Assembly: GCA_030762895.1 (NCBI GenBank)
Contig: CM061063.1
Coordinates: 100,276,210 to 100,340,209 of the forward strand
Source: Sophora flavescens
Lineage: Eukaryota > Streptophyta > Magnoliopsida > Fabales > Fabaceae
Length of the DNA: 64,000 nucleotides
Reading direction: 5' to 3'
The notes under the pieces were generated by a model. The model was not told the DNA's origin. It worked only from the letters and a program-made list of their open reading frames with translations, and did not search any database. The translations under genes and the position numbers were made by a program. Positions 50,977 through 62,015 of the stretch are shown here, in pieces; within the stretch, counting starts at the first letter, position 1, and every line of letters starts with the position of its first letter.

Positions 50977-52207
50977 TGAAACCTCTAGGACTGGCTATAG
51001 GAAGCAGTTTGTTATCTTGGACAAGCTTTGAAATACCTCTACTAAGCACCTCCTCAACAATGCAAAACAAAAGATGGGAAAGAGGATCACCTTGTCTCAC
51101 CCTTCTTTTGCAGGAGAAGAAACCAACAGCTTTACCATTGACACTAATAGACTATTTCGCAGAATCAAGCACTGCTTTCACCCAATTACAGAAGGTAGAA
51201 TCAAAACCAAAGTGATGTCACACTTTAAGGAGAAAATTCCTGTCCAGTGTGTCGAAAGCCTTCATAATTTCAATCTTGAGAGCAATGTTACCCCCAAAAG
51301 ATCTCTTGTCCAACAGGTTAATTACTTCAAAGGCAACACCTATGCAATCTGAAATTTGCCTGCCTTTTATAAATCCCCTCTACTGTTTGGAAACAATTTT
51401 AGGAGCAATATTGGTCAATCTGTCATCTAAAATCTTTGTGATGATTTTAAACTTGAAGGTGGCCAAAGTAATGGGTCTGTACATACCAATAGAGTCAGCT
51501 TCCGGAGACTTAGGGACCAGCACCACAAGGTTGGAGTTGAAGTTAGGTAGAAGCCATCCCTGCTGTAAAAACTGTAAAACAGCATTGCATACATCATGAC
51601 CAACAATCTCCCAATAGGTTTGGTAGAAAAGACCACTGAAGCCATCTGGACCAGGAGCACCATTGGCATTCATTGAGAACGCTGCATTCCTTATCTCCTC
51701 AATAGAAGGAAGATTTGTTAACATCAGGTTATCTTCTTTACCAACACAATGAGGGATGACATACTCGACTAGGCCATTATCATGACAGGAATTCTCAGAA
51801 GCAAAGAGATTTGAGTAAAAGTCCAGTACATGAGCTTCTATGTCAGCAGGCTTATCCAAGATATAACCATCCTTTCTCGGCATGGACATTCTTTTTGATG
51901 AATGTCTAATCTTAGTTACTTTATGGAAATAAGATATGTTTCTGTCCCTTACAGTATGCCAATTAACCCGAGCCTTCTCTTGCCAAAACAGGTCCTGAAG
52001 ATGCAAGGCCTGATTCAGGTCACATTGAGCAGACTGCTCCTTAGCAGATAACTCATCAGAGTAACCTGAGATAGCAATCTGGTTCTGAATAACAGCTAAA
52101 GCTTCTTCTGTCATTTTAACTTTATCATTTACATCCCCAAAGTGTTCTTTTTTCCAACATTTCAAGATACCCTTCAGATGCTTTAATTTTTGACTTAGAA
52201 TGTGCAT
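50977..52207 (-). pseudogene. LINE reverse transcriptase, N-terminal half, catalytic box deleted
   Basis: The minus-strand frame starting at 52207 encodes the linker (FWQEKARVNWHTVRDRNISYFH), then PSIEEIRNAAFSMN and GAPGPDGFSGLFY, VVLVPKSPEAD and MYRPITLATFKFKIITKIL, all standard LINE RT blocks. Past a TAG stop at 51380 the same frame continues with GGNIALKIEIMKAFDTLD (the usual first catalytic Asp is Glu), another stop, and CKRRVRQGDPLSHLLF. At about 50950 it breaks off at HVLY, exactly where the (Y/F)ADD box should follow. The next bases belong to the region before the zinc finger. The palm end and thumb are therefore missing. Confidence 0.85.
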
Positions 52208-52286
52208 AGGACAGCCGTGAATACAGATTTTCCAAGCATTAGAAATGACATCAAAACAATCTGTGTTCAGACCATATCTTCATAAA

Positions 52287-52908
52287 TTAAAAAGAGGAGG
52301 CATGAGGGCCATCATGCTTCTCAAGAGACAGCATAACAGGATAACGGTCTGAGTGATTCCTGGCTAAAGTGCAGCAGGTAATATTTGTCCAAGATGACAG
52401 CCAGGCATCATTATAGAAAACTCTTTCAAGCCTTCTTTCAGACATAGAAGCACCTCTTATGCCATTACCCCAAGTGAAAAGGGCACATTTGGTTTGCAGG
52501 TGGATTAAATTACAGTTATCAGACCACCTTTTAAAATCATTGCAGGAGAGTTTATTGGGGACCCCTCTGCCTCTATGCTCATGAGATCCCAAAATAGAAT
52601 TATAGTCGCCAATACAGCACCATGCTCCAACATGAGATTGTTGCAAACTTTCCAATCACTCCAAAGCTGCCTTCTACTGGAATAACTAGTGGAGGCATAT
52701 ATTGCAGAGAAATATAAAGTCTGATTGTCCAAAAAGATGGAGAAAGAGACATGTTGAGAGGAAGCTGCAATAATAGTAGGACTCATAGACTCCTTACAAA
52801 TGCACCAAAGGTTAGGTTTCAAGTTACCTCTACAATTAACTACAAACAATTTCAGATTTAACCTCTGCCAAAACCTAGTAGGAAATTGATCAGAGAGAAT
52901 CCATGGTT
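52287..52908 (-). pseudogene. LINE AP-type endonuclease, partial, frameshifted
   Basis: Two minus-strand frames (52921-52600 and 52655-52287) together cover most of an exonuclease-endonuclease-phosphatase domain: YEPWILSDQFPTRFWQ, NLWCICKESMSPTIIA, FSAIYAST, then GDYNSILGSHEHRG, FTWGNG and a NHSDRYPVML end. The family has SDH near the end for the catalytic His; here it is SDR. The start of the domain is absent through 5' truncation and a frameshift lies near 52610. In intact LINEs this enzyme nicks target DNA. Confidence 0.8.
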
Positions 52909-55896
52909 CATAAATTTCCATATGTTGTTGATTTTTTTATTTTATCTTATGATTCTCTTCCTTTTTAACTAATCTTCATCCGCCCAGCACCAACTCAGAC
53001 CTCGACTCACAACCTAGCAGCCATCAGCATCGTTTTGGCAAAGACATGCCAAGACAAACCCCACCATTACGATCTATTCCATAACACGGCCTAAATGTGC
53101 ACTCTGCCAGATGATCCGTGCATTTCCATGGACTGTGTTGTCCACTTCTTCCGCCAACGAGTCATGCACCCTTATCATGCTAATGTGGGCCACACCACCC
53201 GCTCCATTTTTGTCACCCATTAAAGGTGGAACTAAGGTTTTAATTGTTGTTGCAGTTGTGTTTTCTACTAAGTTATTTAAACATATCAAATGATAAAGAT
53301 AAAATAGGTATTTTCGTCCTTCAATTTTTTTATTAATCTCATCCCTTCATTTTTTTTTTTAAATATTTGTTTACTAAGTTTTAACATTAGCCAAACTTAT
53401 CTTAATTATAAGCTTCATAATATCTTTGTCAATTAGCTTCATAAATATCCATATGTTGTTTATTTTTTAAATTTTATTTTATGATTTGCATCCATTTTAA
53501 CTCATCTTCATCCACCCATCACCAACTCAAACCTCGACTCACAACCAAGCCGCCATCAGCATCGTTCAGCAGCACATGTCAAGACAAGCCCCACCATTGC
53601 AATCTATTCCATAACACGATACCCCATATTGCAACCTACATGTGCACTCTGGCATATGATTCGTGCATTTCCAAGCACTGTGTTTTCCACTTCTGCCGCC
53701 AATAAGTCGTGCACCCTTATCATGCTAATGTGGGCCACACCACCCACTCCTTTTGTGTCACCCAATAAAGGTGGAACTAAGGTTTTAACTTGTTGTTGCG
53801 GTTGTGTTTTCTACTATGTTATTTAAACATATCAAATTATAAAGATAAAATAGGTATTTTCGTCCTTAAATTTTAAATTTTTTTTCTTTATCTCATCCCT
53901 TCATTTTTTTTTTATTTGTTAACTTAGTTTTAACACTAGCCAAACTTATCTTAATTATTAGTTTCATAATGTCCTTGTCAATTAGCTTCATAAATATCCA
54001 TATATGTTGTAGTTTTTTTATTTTATTTTATGATTTTATTCCTTTTTAACTAATCTTGATACACCCTTTATCAACTCAGGCCCCGACTCACAACCAAGCA
54101 GCCATTAACATCGTTCGGCAGGGACGTGTCAAGACAAGCCCTACCATTGCAATCTATTTCTTAATGCGGCACCCCATATTGCAACCAACATGTGATCTCT
54201 GCCATATGATTCGTGCATTTCCATGAACTGTGTTGGCTACTTCTGCCACCAACGAGTCACACACCCTTATCATGCTAATGTGGGCCACACCACACGCTCC
54301 TTTTGTGTCACCAATTAAAGGTGGAACTAAGGTTTTAACTTACGATCGTGCTTGCGGTTGTGTTTTCTACTATGTTATTTAAACATATCAAATGATAAAG
54401 ATAAAATTGGTATTTTCGTCCTTCTATTTTTTTTTTAAAATCTCATCCCTTCATTTTTTTAAAAATATTTGTTTACTAAGTTTTAACATTAGCCAAACTT
54501 ATCTAATTATTAGCTTCATAGTGTCTTTGTCAATTAGCATCATAAATATTCATATGTTGTTGATTTTTTTCATTTTATTTTTTATTTTCTTCCTTTTTAA
54601 CTCATCTTGATCTACCCATCACCAACTCAGACCTCGACTCATAACCAAGCTGCCATCAGCATCGTTCGGCAGAACGTGCCAAGACAAGCCCCACCATTGC
54701 AATCTATTCCATAACATGAATCTCCATATTGCAACCTAAATGTGCATTCTGCCAAATGATCCGTGCATTTCCACGTAATGTGTTGTCCACTTCTGCCGCC
54801 AATGAGTCACGCACCCTTATCATGCTAATGTGGGCCACACCACACGCTCCTTTTGTGTCACATATTAAAGGTGGAACTAAGGTTTTAACTTGCGGTCGCT
54901 CTTGAGCTTGTGGTTGTGTTTTCTACTATGTTATTTAAAGATATCAAATGATAAAGATAAAATAGGTATTTTTGTCCATCAATTTTTATTTCAATCTCAT
55001 CCCTTCTTTTTTTTTTAAATATTTGTTTACTAAGTTTTAACATTAGCCAAACTTATTTTAATTATTAGCTTTATAAAGTCTTTGTCAATTAGCTTCATAA
55101 ATATCCATATGTTGTTGATTTTGTCATTTTATTTTTTAATTCTCTTCCTTTTTACCTCATCTTCATCCACCCATCACCAACTCAGACCTCGACTCACAAC
55201 CAAGCAGCCATCAGCATCGTTCGGCAGCACGTGCCAAGACAAGCCCCACCATTGCGATCTATTCCATTACACGACTCCCCTTATTGCAACCTAAATGTGC
55301 ACTCTGCCAAATGATCCGTGCATTTCCACGCACCGTGTTGTCCACTTGTGCCACCAATGAGTCACGCACCCTTATCATGCTATTGTGGGTCACACCACCC
55401 ACTCCTTTTGTGTCACCCATTAAAGGTGGAACTAAGGTTTTAACTTGCGGTTGTGCTTGCGGTTGTGTTTTCTACTATGTTATTTAAACATATCAAATGA
55501 TAAAGATAAAATAGGTATTTTCATCCTTGAATTTTAATTTTTTTTAATCTCATCCCTTCATTTTTTTTTAAATATTTGTTAACTTAATTTTAACATTAGC
55601 CAAACTTATCTTAATTATAAGCTTCATAATGCCTTTGTCAAATTAGCTTCATAAATATCCATATGTTATTGATTTTTTTATTTTATTTTATGATTTTCTT
55701 CCTTTTTAACTCATCTTCATCCACCCATCACCAACTCAGACCTCGACTCACAACCAAGCAGCCATCAGCATCGTTCGGCAGCATGTGTCAAGACAAGCCC
55801 CACCATTGCGATCTATTCCATAACACAGCACCCCATATTGCAACCTACATGTGCACTCTGCCATATGATCATTGCATTTCCAAGCACTGTGTTGTC
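52909..55896 (+). repeat. Satellite block of about 5.5 monomers
   Basis: Landmarks occur near 53190, 53735, 54280, 54830 and 55390, and a partial unit stops at GCACTGTGTTGTC where the copia LTR is inserted. Monomers are well preserved. Subtypes with TTGTTGTTGCGG and with TTGCGGTCG are both present. Confidence 0.93.
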
Positions 55897-56633
55897 TGTT
55901 GAGACCTCATAAGTCTAAAACACAATCAATGTGTAAATTCTCTAAGTTTTGATGATTCCAAATAGATTTAGTATGGTAATATTGAACCATATGAAATTAC
56001 TGACAAATCTGATAAGTGTGCAGGAAAATAGACTTAAAGACAACTCGTCTAATTTTTTGATTCGTCTGTTTTTTGGTCTAGCTCAGTTTTTAGACTTGTC
56101 TGAAAATCACTCGTCTGATATTTAGTCAAATACCAAGGCTACGCCAAGTCAAGATCTGAACATGCTTGATGACGTGGCAAGACTCAATGGATCACCCGTT
56201 TGACTTTGGAATACACTAGCACCTGTCTAGTTTTTGAACTGCTTGATAACTCGTCTGATTTTTTATTGCCTCTCATAAATCTAATTTTTTCAACTCTGCT
56301 ATGATGTCAGAAATGAAGTCCAAGTCATCTTATTCAAATTAAATGCCTCCCTTAAGGATCTCGAAGATCTCTGGACAATAGCTCAAAGGACAAAGGTTAA
56401 AAAAAAACGTTGTTTCAAGGTTTTAAGGAATAAACACGCAACCTCAGTACCACTATAGTAACCTTTTAGTTGTTTTTAGTGCAAAGTAAAATTGCTTTCT
56501 GGAAAGTGAACTGACTGTTGCACTGAAAAAGGAAAGCTCTCTCCTGCATACTCTGATAACAACAGCTGATTCAGAATAAAGTGTACCCTTGGAAACCCTT
56601 GTCAAAGCTCAACGTTCCCAAGAATTTAATGTT

Positions 56634-56639
56634 TATATA
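56634..56639 (+). promoter_or_regulatory. Possible TATA box of the copia LTR
   Basis: TATATA within GTTTATATAGAACG lies mid-LTR, a plausible promoter position. No other support. Confidence 0.3.
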
Positions 56640-56965
56640 GAACGACTCTTTGGCATTAATGGTGTCTCAGAAGCTCAAATCAAAAGAACACATTTTCTGA
56701 AGCTGTGTCTAAACGGATCTCTTGCTTGAAGCCTTTAAATAGATCAAACAATGAAGATGAAGACAGAGAAGTCGTATATCATTAAGAACACAGCACAGAA
56801 GCATTTACTCTCTTCATTAACTTCTTCATTCTTTCATTGAATATATTTTCAATCATTTGATATTAATTCATAGTCTTTCATACCTCATATTTATTTCACT
56901 CTAAGTGTGATCTGAAAGATTTGCAAGTTGTATTAATTACACAAAACCTTTGTATTCTTTACTGA

Positions 56966-57049
56966 GTTGAGCCTGAAGAGGCTAGGTGAGCAAAGAATAC
57001 TTGTTTGAGTGTTGAGCCTGAAGAGGCTAGGTGTGAAAAGAATACTTGT
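56966..57049 (+). repeat. Duplicated 39-bp unit (45-bp period) in the copia LTR
   Basis: Two copies of GTTGAGCCTGAAGAGGCTAG followed by GTG and an AAAGAATACTTGT end stand 45 bp apart, with a few differences. Each unit contains the inverted pair AGCCT...AGGCT. Confidence 0.9.
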
Positions 57050-57407
57050 ACTGTAAATTACTCAGTTATAGTAGAAACTTGTCCAACCAAGAAACTGGGC
57101 GTAGCCCTGTGGATTTTGGGGTGAACCAGTATAAATATCTTGAGTGATATCTCTCTTCCCTTATCCCTTTGTTTTGTTAAGTATCTTTCGTTTTTAATCT
57201 TGGGAGTTAAGCTACAAATGCCAATCCTTGTTTTACCCTTCTTTGTCTCCCCATGTGCCTTGTTTGAATATTAGATGATTCACTCGTCTGATTTTCTCTT
57301 ATCTAAGTACAGCTTGTTGTTCCTGCGAAAATCTTTTTTAAAGTAACCGAAAACGTTGGTAAACACAATTCAACCCCCCTTCTTGTGTTAACTTTGGTTA
57401 TTTCAGT

Positions 57408-57419
57408 TGGAATCAGAGC
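57408..57419 (+). promoter_or_regulatory. Primer-binding site of the copia element
   Basis: TGGAATCAGAGC follows the LTR end by two bases. It differs by one base from the usual TGGTATCAGAGC complement of tRNA-iMet. Confidence 0.8.
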
Positions 57420-57468
57420 TCAGCCTCTGTGTTGAGCACTTAGCAGTGTAGAGGAAAAGATCTTGGAA

Positions 57469-58458
57469 ATGGCAGGAGAAGCCAGTACAAGCAAAAACCA
57501 TGCTGGAGAAGGATCCTCAATGTCGAGACCTCCTTACTTCAATGGAGAGGATTACATCTACTGTAAAGAAAAGATGAAGTGGTTCTTACAATCCACTTCC
57601 TCTGATCTTTGGGATCTCATTGAAGATGGCCCCTATATCCCTAAAGATGACGAAGGAGCTGAGATTCCTAAGGCCAACATGACCTCTGAGAAAAAGACAA
57701 AATATCAGTCAAATGCCAAAGCTAGATATGCAATCATGTGTGCCTTGAGCAGAGAAGAATTTGAAAAAGTGTGTGCTTATGAATCTGCAAAAGAAATGTG
57801 GGATTCACTAGCCATTGCTCATGAAGGAACCATCAAAGTCAAAGAGACCAAAGTCAGCATGTTGGTCAGAAAGTATGAGCTGTTCAAAATGGAGGAAGGA
57901 GAAACTATTGGCCAAATGTATGGAAGATTTCAAACCATAACCAACGGATTGAAATCATTGGGAAAAGTTTACATGACTGAGGAACATATTCAAAAGATTC
58001 TCAGAAGTCTTCCAAAACAATGGAGACCACTTGTAACAGCTGTGTCCCAAGCCAAGGACCTAACAACAATGAAGCTAGATGAGCTTCTTGGGACTCTTCA
58101 GATCCATGAACAGGAGCTGATTGAAGAAAACAATGGAAAGAAAAACAAATCCATTGCTCTTAAAGCTGACAAGAAGTCATCTAAAGGAGCAGTCTCAAAA
58201 TCTCTCAAAGTAGATGAATCTTCAGAAGAATCTGAGGAATCAAATGAGGATGACTCTGATGATGAAGATGATGAACTTTCTCTTTTCATCAGAAAAATGA
58301 AAAAGTTATGGAAGAAAAGAAACCTCAGAAAGGATAAGCTCTTCAACAAAGAAAAATACAACAAAGATGGTGGATCTAATGACAAAAACGTCATTGTATG
58401 CAATGATTGCAAAAAGCCCGATCACATCAAGGGAGAATGTCTTGAACTCAAGAAGTAA
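57469..58458 (+). pseudogene. Copia gag (UBN2-type capsid with CCHC knuckle), early stop
   Basis: I start at the ATG at 57469 (MAGEASTSKN); a TTG six bases upstream is in frame but unlikely to be used. Residues about 18-220 form the UBN2 gag domain of SIRE-like copia elements (PPYFNGEDY, WDLIEDGP, MWDSLAIAHEGT, ILRSLPKQWRPLVTA). A Lys/Ser/Asp/Glu-rich stretch follows, then a zinc knuckle CNDCKKPDHIKGEC that fits C-x2-C-x4-H-x4-C but has Asp where Gly usually precedes His. A TAA at 58456 interrupts the polyprotein, since the same frame continues for about 40 codons. Gag would form the particle that packages element RNA. Confidence 0.88.
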
Positions 58459-59160
58459 ACTCCCAAGAAGTTCTTCAACAAAAAGAAGAAGGGAATGATG
58501 GCCACTTGGGAATATCTTGATGAAAGCTCCACTGAAAGTGAAGGAGATGAACTTGAAGTAAATCTCTGTCTTATGGCGGATACTGATTGAGTTAGAAACT
58601 GAGGTACATTCTGAACTTGATAAATTGAATGATGCCTATGATGACCTGTTGGAAGAATCAAACTATATGTCTAAAGCTTTCAAATCCCTCAAGAGACAGT
58701 ATGTTAAACTCTCAAATGAGTATACACAGAAATCTCAAGAGTGTGAGAAGATAGCTGAAGAAAATAGTAGGCTTAAGACTGAAAAGTCAAGAGCTGAGAT
58801 CTATGTTGAAATTTTACCTTCTGAAGAAGTAGTTAAACTTCAACAGAAAATAGAAGAGCTCACCTCAGATCTTGCCAAATTTGTTAATGGTGGAGATAAT
58901 CTGACTAAACTTTTGGGAAGTCAGAGGTACTCTCTTAACAAAGAAGGCATAGGTTATTCCAGTGAAGAACATCATAAGGAATAAAAAAGTTCTCCAAAAT
59001 AACTGTCAAATCGATGTCAGTTGGCTCAAATAAATCTATATGCACATACTATGGAAAAGCTGGACATATCACATCTAAGTGTATCCACAAAAAGAGAAAG
59101 AAGTCTTCACAGACCCCTTATACTAACAGAAAAGGACCCAAGAAAATATGGGTACCTTAG
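58459..59160 (+). pseudogene. Gag-protease linker: coiled coil and second zinc knuckle, frameshifted
   Basis: After the gag stop, the frame continues KKKKGMMATWEYLDESSTES to another stop near 58588. A different frame (58625-58984) encodes a likely coiled coil (LKRQYVKLSNEYTQKSQECE, then KLQQKIEELTSDLAKF). From about 59038 a second knuckle reads CTYYGKAGHITSKC, where the second Cys of the usual C-x2-C is Tyr, so zinc binding would be lost. Long coiled-coil linkers with extra knuckles are known in SIRE-type elements. Confidence 0.75.
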
Positions 59161-59581
59161 TCCATGATCATTCCTGTTGCAGACTTACTTAACAGGACAA
59201 AAGAAACACTTGTCATGGTACCTGGACAGTGGATGCTCACGACATATGATAGGAGAAATGTCTATGTTCCTAGACCTCTAACCTAAGAAAGGTGGACATG
59301 TAACTTTTGGTGGTAACCAGAAAGGAAAAGTTGTCGGTGTAGGTAAAATTGGTGGTAAACCTCCTTTGCCTATTATCTATGATGTTTTATATGTGAAAGG
59401 GTTAAAACATAATCTGCTTAGCATAAGTCAATTGTGTGATAGTGAATTTTCTGTATCTTTTTCTAAGGATGCATGCATAGTCAATGACAATAGTGGAAAG
59501 ACTCTCTTTTCTGCTAAAAGGTAAAACAATCTGTATAAGATTGACCTTTCTAAACTTTCAGATCAAAATGTAACATGCTTT
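59161..59581 (+). pseudogene. Copia aspartic protease with two in-frame stops
   Basis: WYLDSGCSRHM at 59216-59248 contains the active-site Asp-Ser-Gly. Downstream the same frame reads GGHVTFGGNQKGKVVGVGKIG and LYVKGLKHNLLSISQLCD, the standard end of the domain. TAA stops at 59279-59281 and 59522-59524 interrupt it. The frame is shared with integrase and RT. The protease would release the mature proteins of the polyprotein. Confidence 0.85.
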
Positions 59582-60544
59582 ATGTCTAAAGAGGATGAAA
59601 AGTGGCTATGGCAGAAAAAACTAGGACATGTTAGTGTGAAACAAATTTCTAAATTGAAAAACCATGACCTTGTGAGAGGATTGCCTGATATTTCTTTTAA
59701 GAAAGATGTTTTGTGTGATGCATGTCAAAGAGGTAAACAAGTAAAATCAAGTTTCAAATCTAAAGAGGAAGTCACCTCCTCTAGACCTTTGCAACTGTTA
59801 CATATGGATCTGTTTGGACCAGTCAATGTAGCTAACCTAGGTGGAAAGAAATATGGCTTTGTCATAGTTGATGACTATTCTATATTTACATGGATACTCT
59901 TCTTAACCCACAAGGATGAGTCTTATAAGGCCTTTACAGTATTCAGTAAGAGAGTACAAAATGAGCAAGGTTTATGTATTTCTGCTATTATAAGTGATCA
60001 TGGAGGAGAATTTGAAAATGAGCAGTTCAAACTGTTCTGTGAGGAAAATGGTATTTGTCACAATTTCTCTGCACCAAGAACTCCACAGCAAAATGGAGTG
60101 GTTGAGAGAAAGAACAGGTCTCTTCAAGAGATGGGAAGAACAATGCTTAATGAGAATAATTTTCCTAAGTACTTCTGGGCAGAAGCCATTAACACTGCTT
60201 GTTATGTGCAAAACAGAATACTAATCAGACCTATCCTAAATAAGACTCCTTATGAATTGTGGAAAGGTAGAAAACCCAGCATATCATACTTTCATGCATT
60301 TGGATGTGATTGTTATATTCATAATACAAAAGATCATCTTGGCAAATTTGACTCAAAAGTAGATAAAGGCATATTTATTGGATATTTTGAAATGTCTAAA
60401 GCTTTCAGAATCTTTAATTCTAGAACCTCTGTGGTAGAAGAATTAATTCATGTAAAGTTTAATGATGGTTTGAAGACTGATAGAGAAATATCAGATCTAG
60501 AGGATGATGTTGCAGGTATTGAACTTAATCCTGTAGTAGAATAA
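59582..60544 (+). pseudogene. Copia integrase (GAG_pre-integrase plus rve core)
   Basis: This segment is open for 320 codons but is part of the interrupted pol. Residues about 10-60 form the zinc-binding N-terminal domain (LGHVSVKQ..., LKNHDLVRGLP and CDACQRGK, giving H-H-C-C). The core carries the three catalytic acids: Asp in LHMDLFGP, Asp in IISDHGGEFEN and Glu in NGVVERKNRSLQEMGRTML. FHAFGCDCYI and GIFIGY mark the C-terminal part. DDYSIFTW has Ile where Arg is usual. A TAA at 60542 ends the open stretch, though the frame continues as pol. Integrase would insert cDNA into the genome. Confidence 0.9.
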
Positions 60545-61579
60545 TCTTCAGACAAGTTAAAAGTAGACATGTCTGAAAATCAGACAAGTGCTGATACGTC
60601 TGAAACCCATAATTTGAAGAAGGACTGGAAATTCAAGACCTATCATCCAGAAGATCTTATCATTGGAATTCCATCCCAAGGAGTTAGAACCAGATCTGCT
60701 TTGAAAGAAATCAACACCATGGCATTCATATAAAATTTGGTACCTAAAAAGATTGAAGAAGCTTTACAAGATGAAGGCTGGATTCTAGCCATGCAAGAAG
60801 AACTAAATCAGTTCAAGAGAAATGATGTTTGGACTCTAGTTTCTAAACCCAAAGAGAAATCTGTTACTGAAACCAGATGGGTATTTAGAAACAAACTGGA
60901 TGAAGATGGAAAAGTGGTAAGAAACATAGCAAGATTAGTTGCTCAAGGTTATAATCAACAAGAAGGTATTGATTTTACTGAAACTTTTGCACCTGTAGCT
61001 AGATTAGAAGCAATTACAATTCTCATGTCATATGCTGCTCAACATGATATAACTCTTTATCAAATGGTTGTTAAAAGTGCATTTCTAAATGGAATAATTG
61101 AGGAGGATGTGTATGTAAAGCAACCTCCTGGTTTTGAGGACTCTGAAAATCCTCACTATGTTTATAAGCTTAAGAAAGCACTATATGGACTCAAACAAGC
61201 TCCAAGAGCTTGGTATGATAGGCTAAGCACATATCTAATGGAAAATAATTTTATTAGAGGAAAAGTAGACACTACACTTTTCAAGAAATGCTCAAAGAAA
61301 GACTTCATAGTGGTACAGATTTATGTTGATGATATTATATTTGGTTATACTAATGAAAAGCTCTGTAAAGAGTTCTCTGAGTTGATGCAGAATGAATTTA
61401 AAATGAGCATGATGGGAGAGCTGAAGTTCTTCCTTAGTCTTCAAATAAAACAAACAAGTGATGGAATACATATTCATCAACAGAAGTACACCAAGGAACT
61501 TCTGAAAAAGTACAAAATGGAAAAAATCAAAACCTATGAGTACACCTATGCATCCATCAATTTTTCTAAACAAGGATGA
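60545..61579 (+). pseudogene. Copia reverse transcriptase, first catalytic Asp lost
   Basis: This is in the same frame as integrase, with a further TAA at 60731-60733. RT blocks are clear: EGWILAMQEELNQF, TRWVFRNKLDEDG, GIDFTETFAPVARLEAI, QMVVKSAFLNG, PPGFEDSENPHYVYKLKKAL, YGLKQAPRAWYDRL and the catalytic YVDDIIFG box. In QMVVKSAFLNG the family has Asp where this copy has the first Val, so one of the three metal-binding Asp residues is missing. At about 61533 a single-base indel moves the continuation to another frame starting STPMHPS at 61536. Confidence 0.9.
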
Positions 61580-61940
61580 GGAAGGTAAAAAGGTAGATCA
61601 AACTGTCTACCGAGGTATGATTGGATCTCTTCTATACTTAACTGCTAGCAGACCTGATATTCAATTCAGTGTTTGTCTTTGTGCAATATTTCAATCAGAC
61701 CCTAAAGAATCTCATCATAAGGCTGTTAAAAGAATTTTCAGATATTTAATTGGAACCACTAACCTTGGTCTGTTATATAAGAAATCTGGAGATTTCAGGT
61801 TAGCTGGATTTTGTGCTGCTGATTTTGCTGGAGATAAAGTTGATAGAAAAAGCATCAGTGGAGGATGTCACTTCATTGGAGCAAATATGATCTCCTGGTC
61901 AAGTAAAAGGCAAAGTAGCATTGCTCTATCAATTTGAAGG

Positions 61941-62015
<75 letters not shown>

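Larger units (their letters stand above)
49311..52908 (-). mobile_element. 5'-truncated, internally deleted L1-type LINE with RNase H
   Basis: Minus-strand order is partial AP-type endonuclease, reverse transcriptase, zf-RVT zinc finger, RNase H, 3' UTR and a T-rich (poly-A) end at 49311. ORF1 and the start of the endonuclease are missing, so the copy is 5' truncated near 52908. Left flank CCAAACTTATCT and right flank CATAAATTTCCATATG do not repeat each other. About 37 bp of the usual satellite between them is absent, so the insertion seems to have deleted its target. A further internal deletion removes the catalytic part of the RT. Confidence 0.88.
55897..57405 (+). mobile_element. 5' LTR (1509 bp) of a SIRE/Maximus-like Ty1-copia element
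   Basis: The LTR starts TGTTGAGACCTC directly after satellite GTTGTC and ends GGTTATTTCA, two bases before the primer site. It is rich in copies of CTCGTCTGATTTTT and related motifs (about 56045, 56110, 56250, 57275). It has no reading frame of note. The matching 3' LTR is not in the window, because another LTR element cuts the copia element at 63064. Confidence 0.85.

Noticed and set aside
50714..51599. Plus-strand ORFs across the LINE
   Set aside because: They are shadows of the minus-strand reverse transcriptase; the minus-strand frame shows real RT motifs.
5544..55896. A regularly spaced array as a CRISPR-like system
   Set aside because: The repeats are about 540 bp, contiguous and without unique spacers, and the setting is a plant nuclear genome.
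58098..58661. Minus-strand ORFs opposite copia gag and linker
   Set aside because: They are Ser/Phe-rich mirror frames of the acidic and Lys-rich gag tail and have no independent support.
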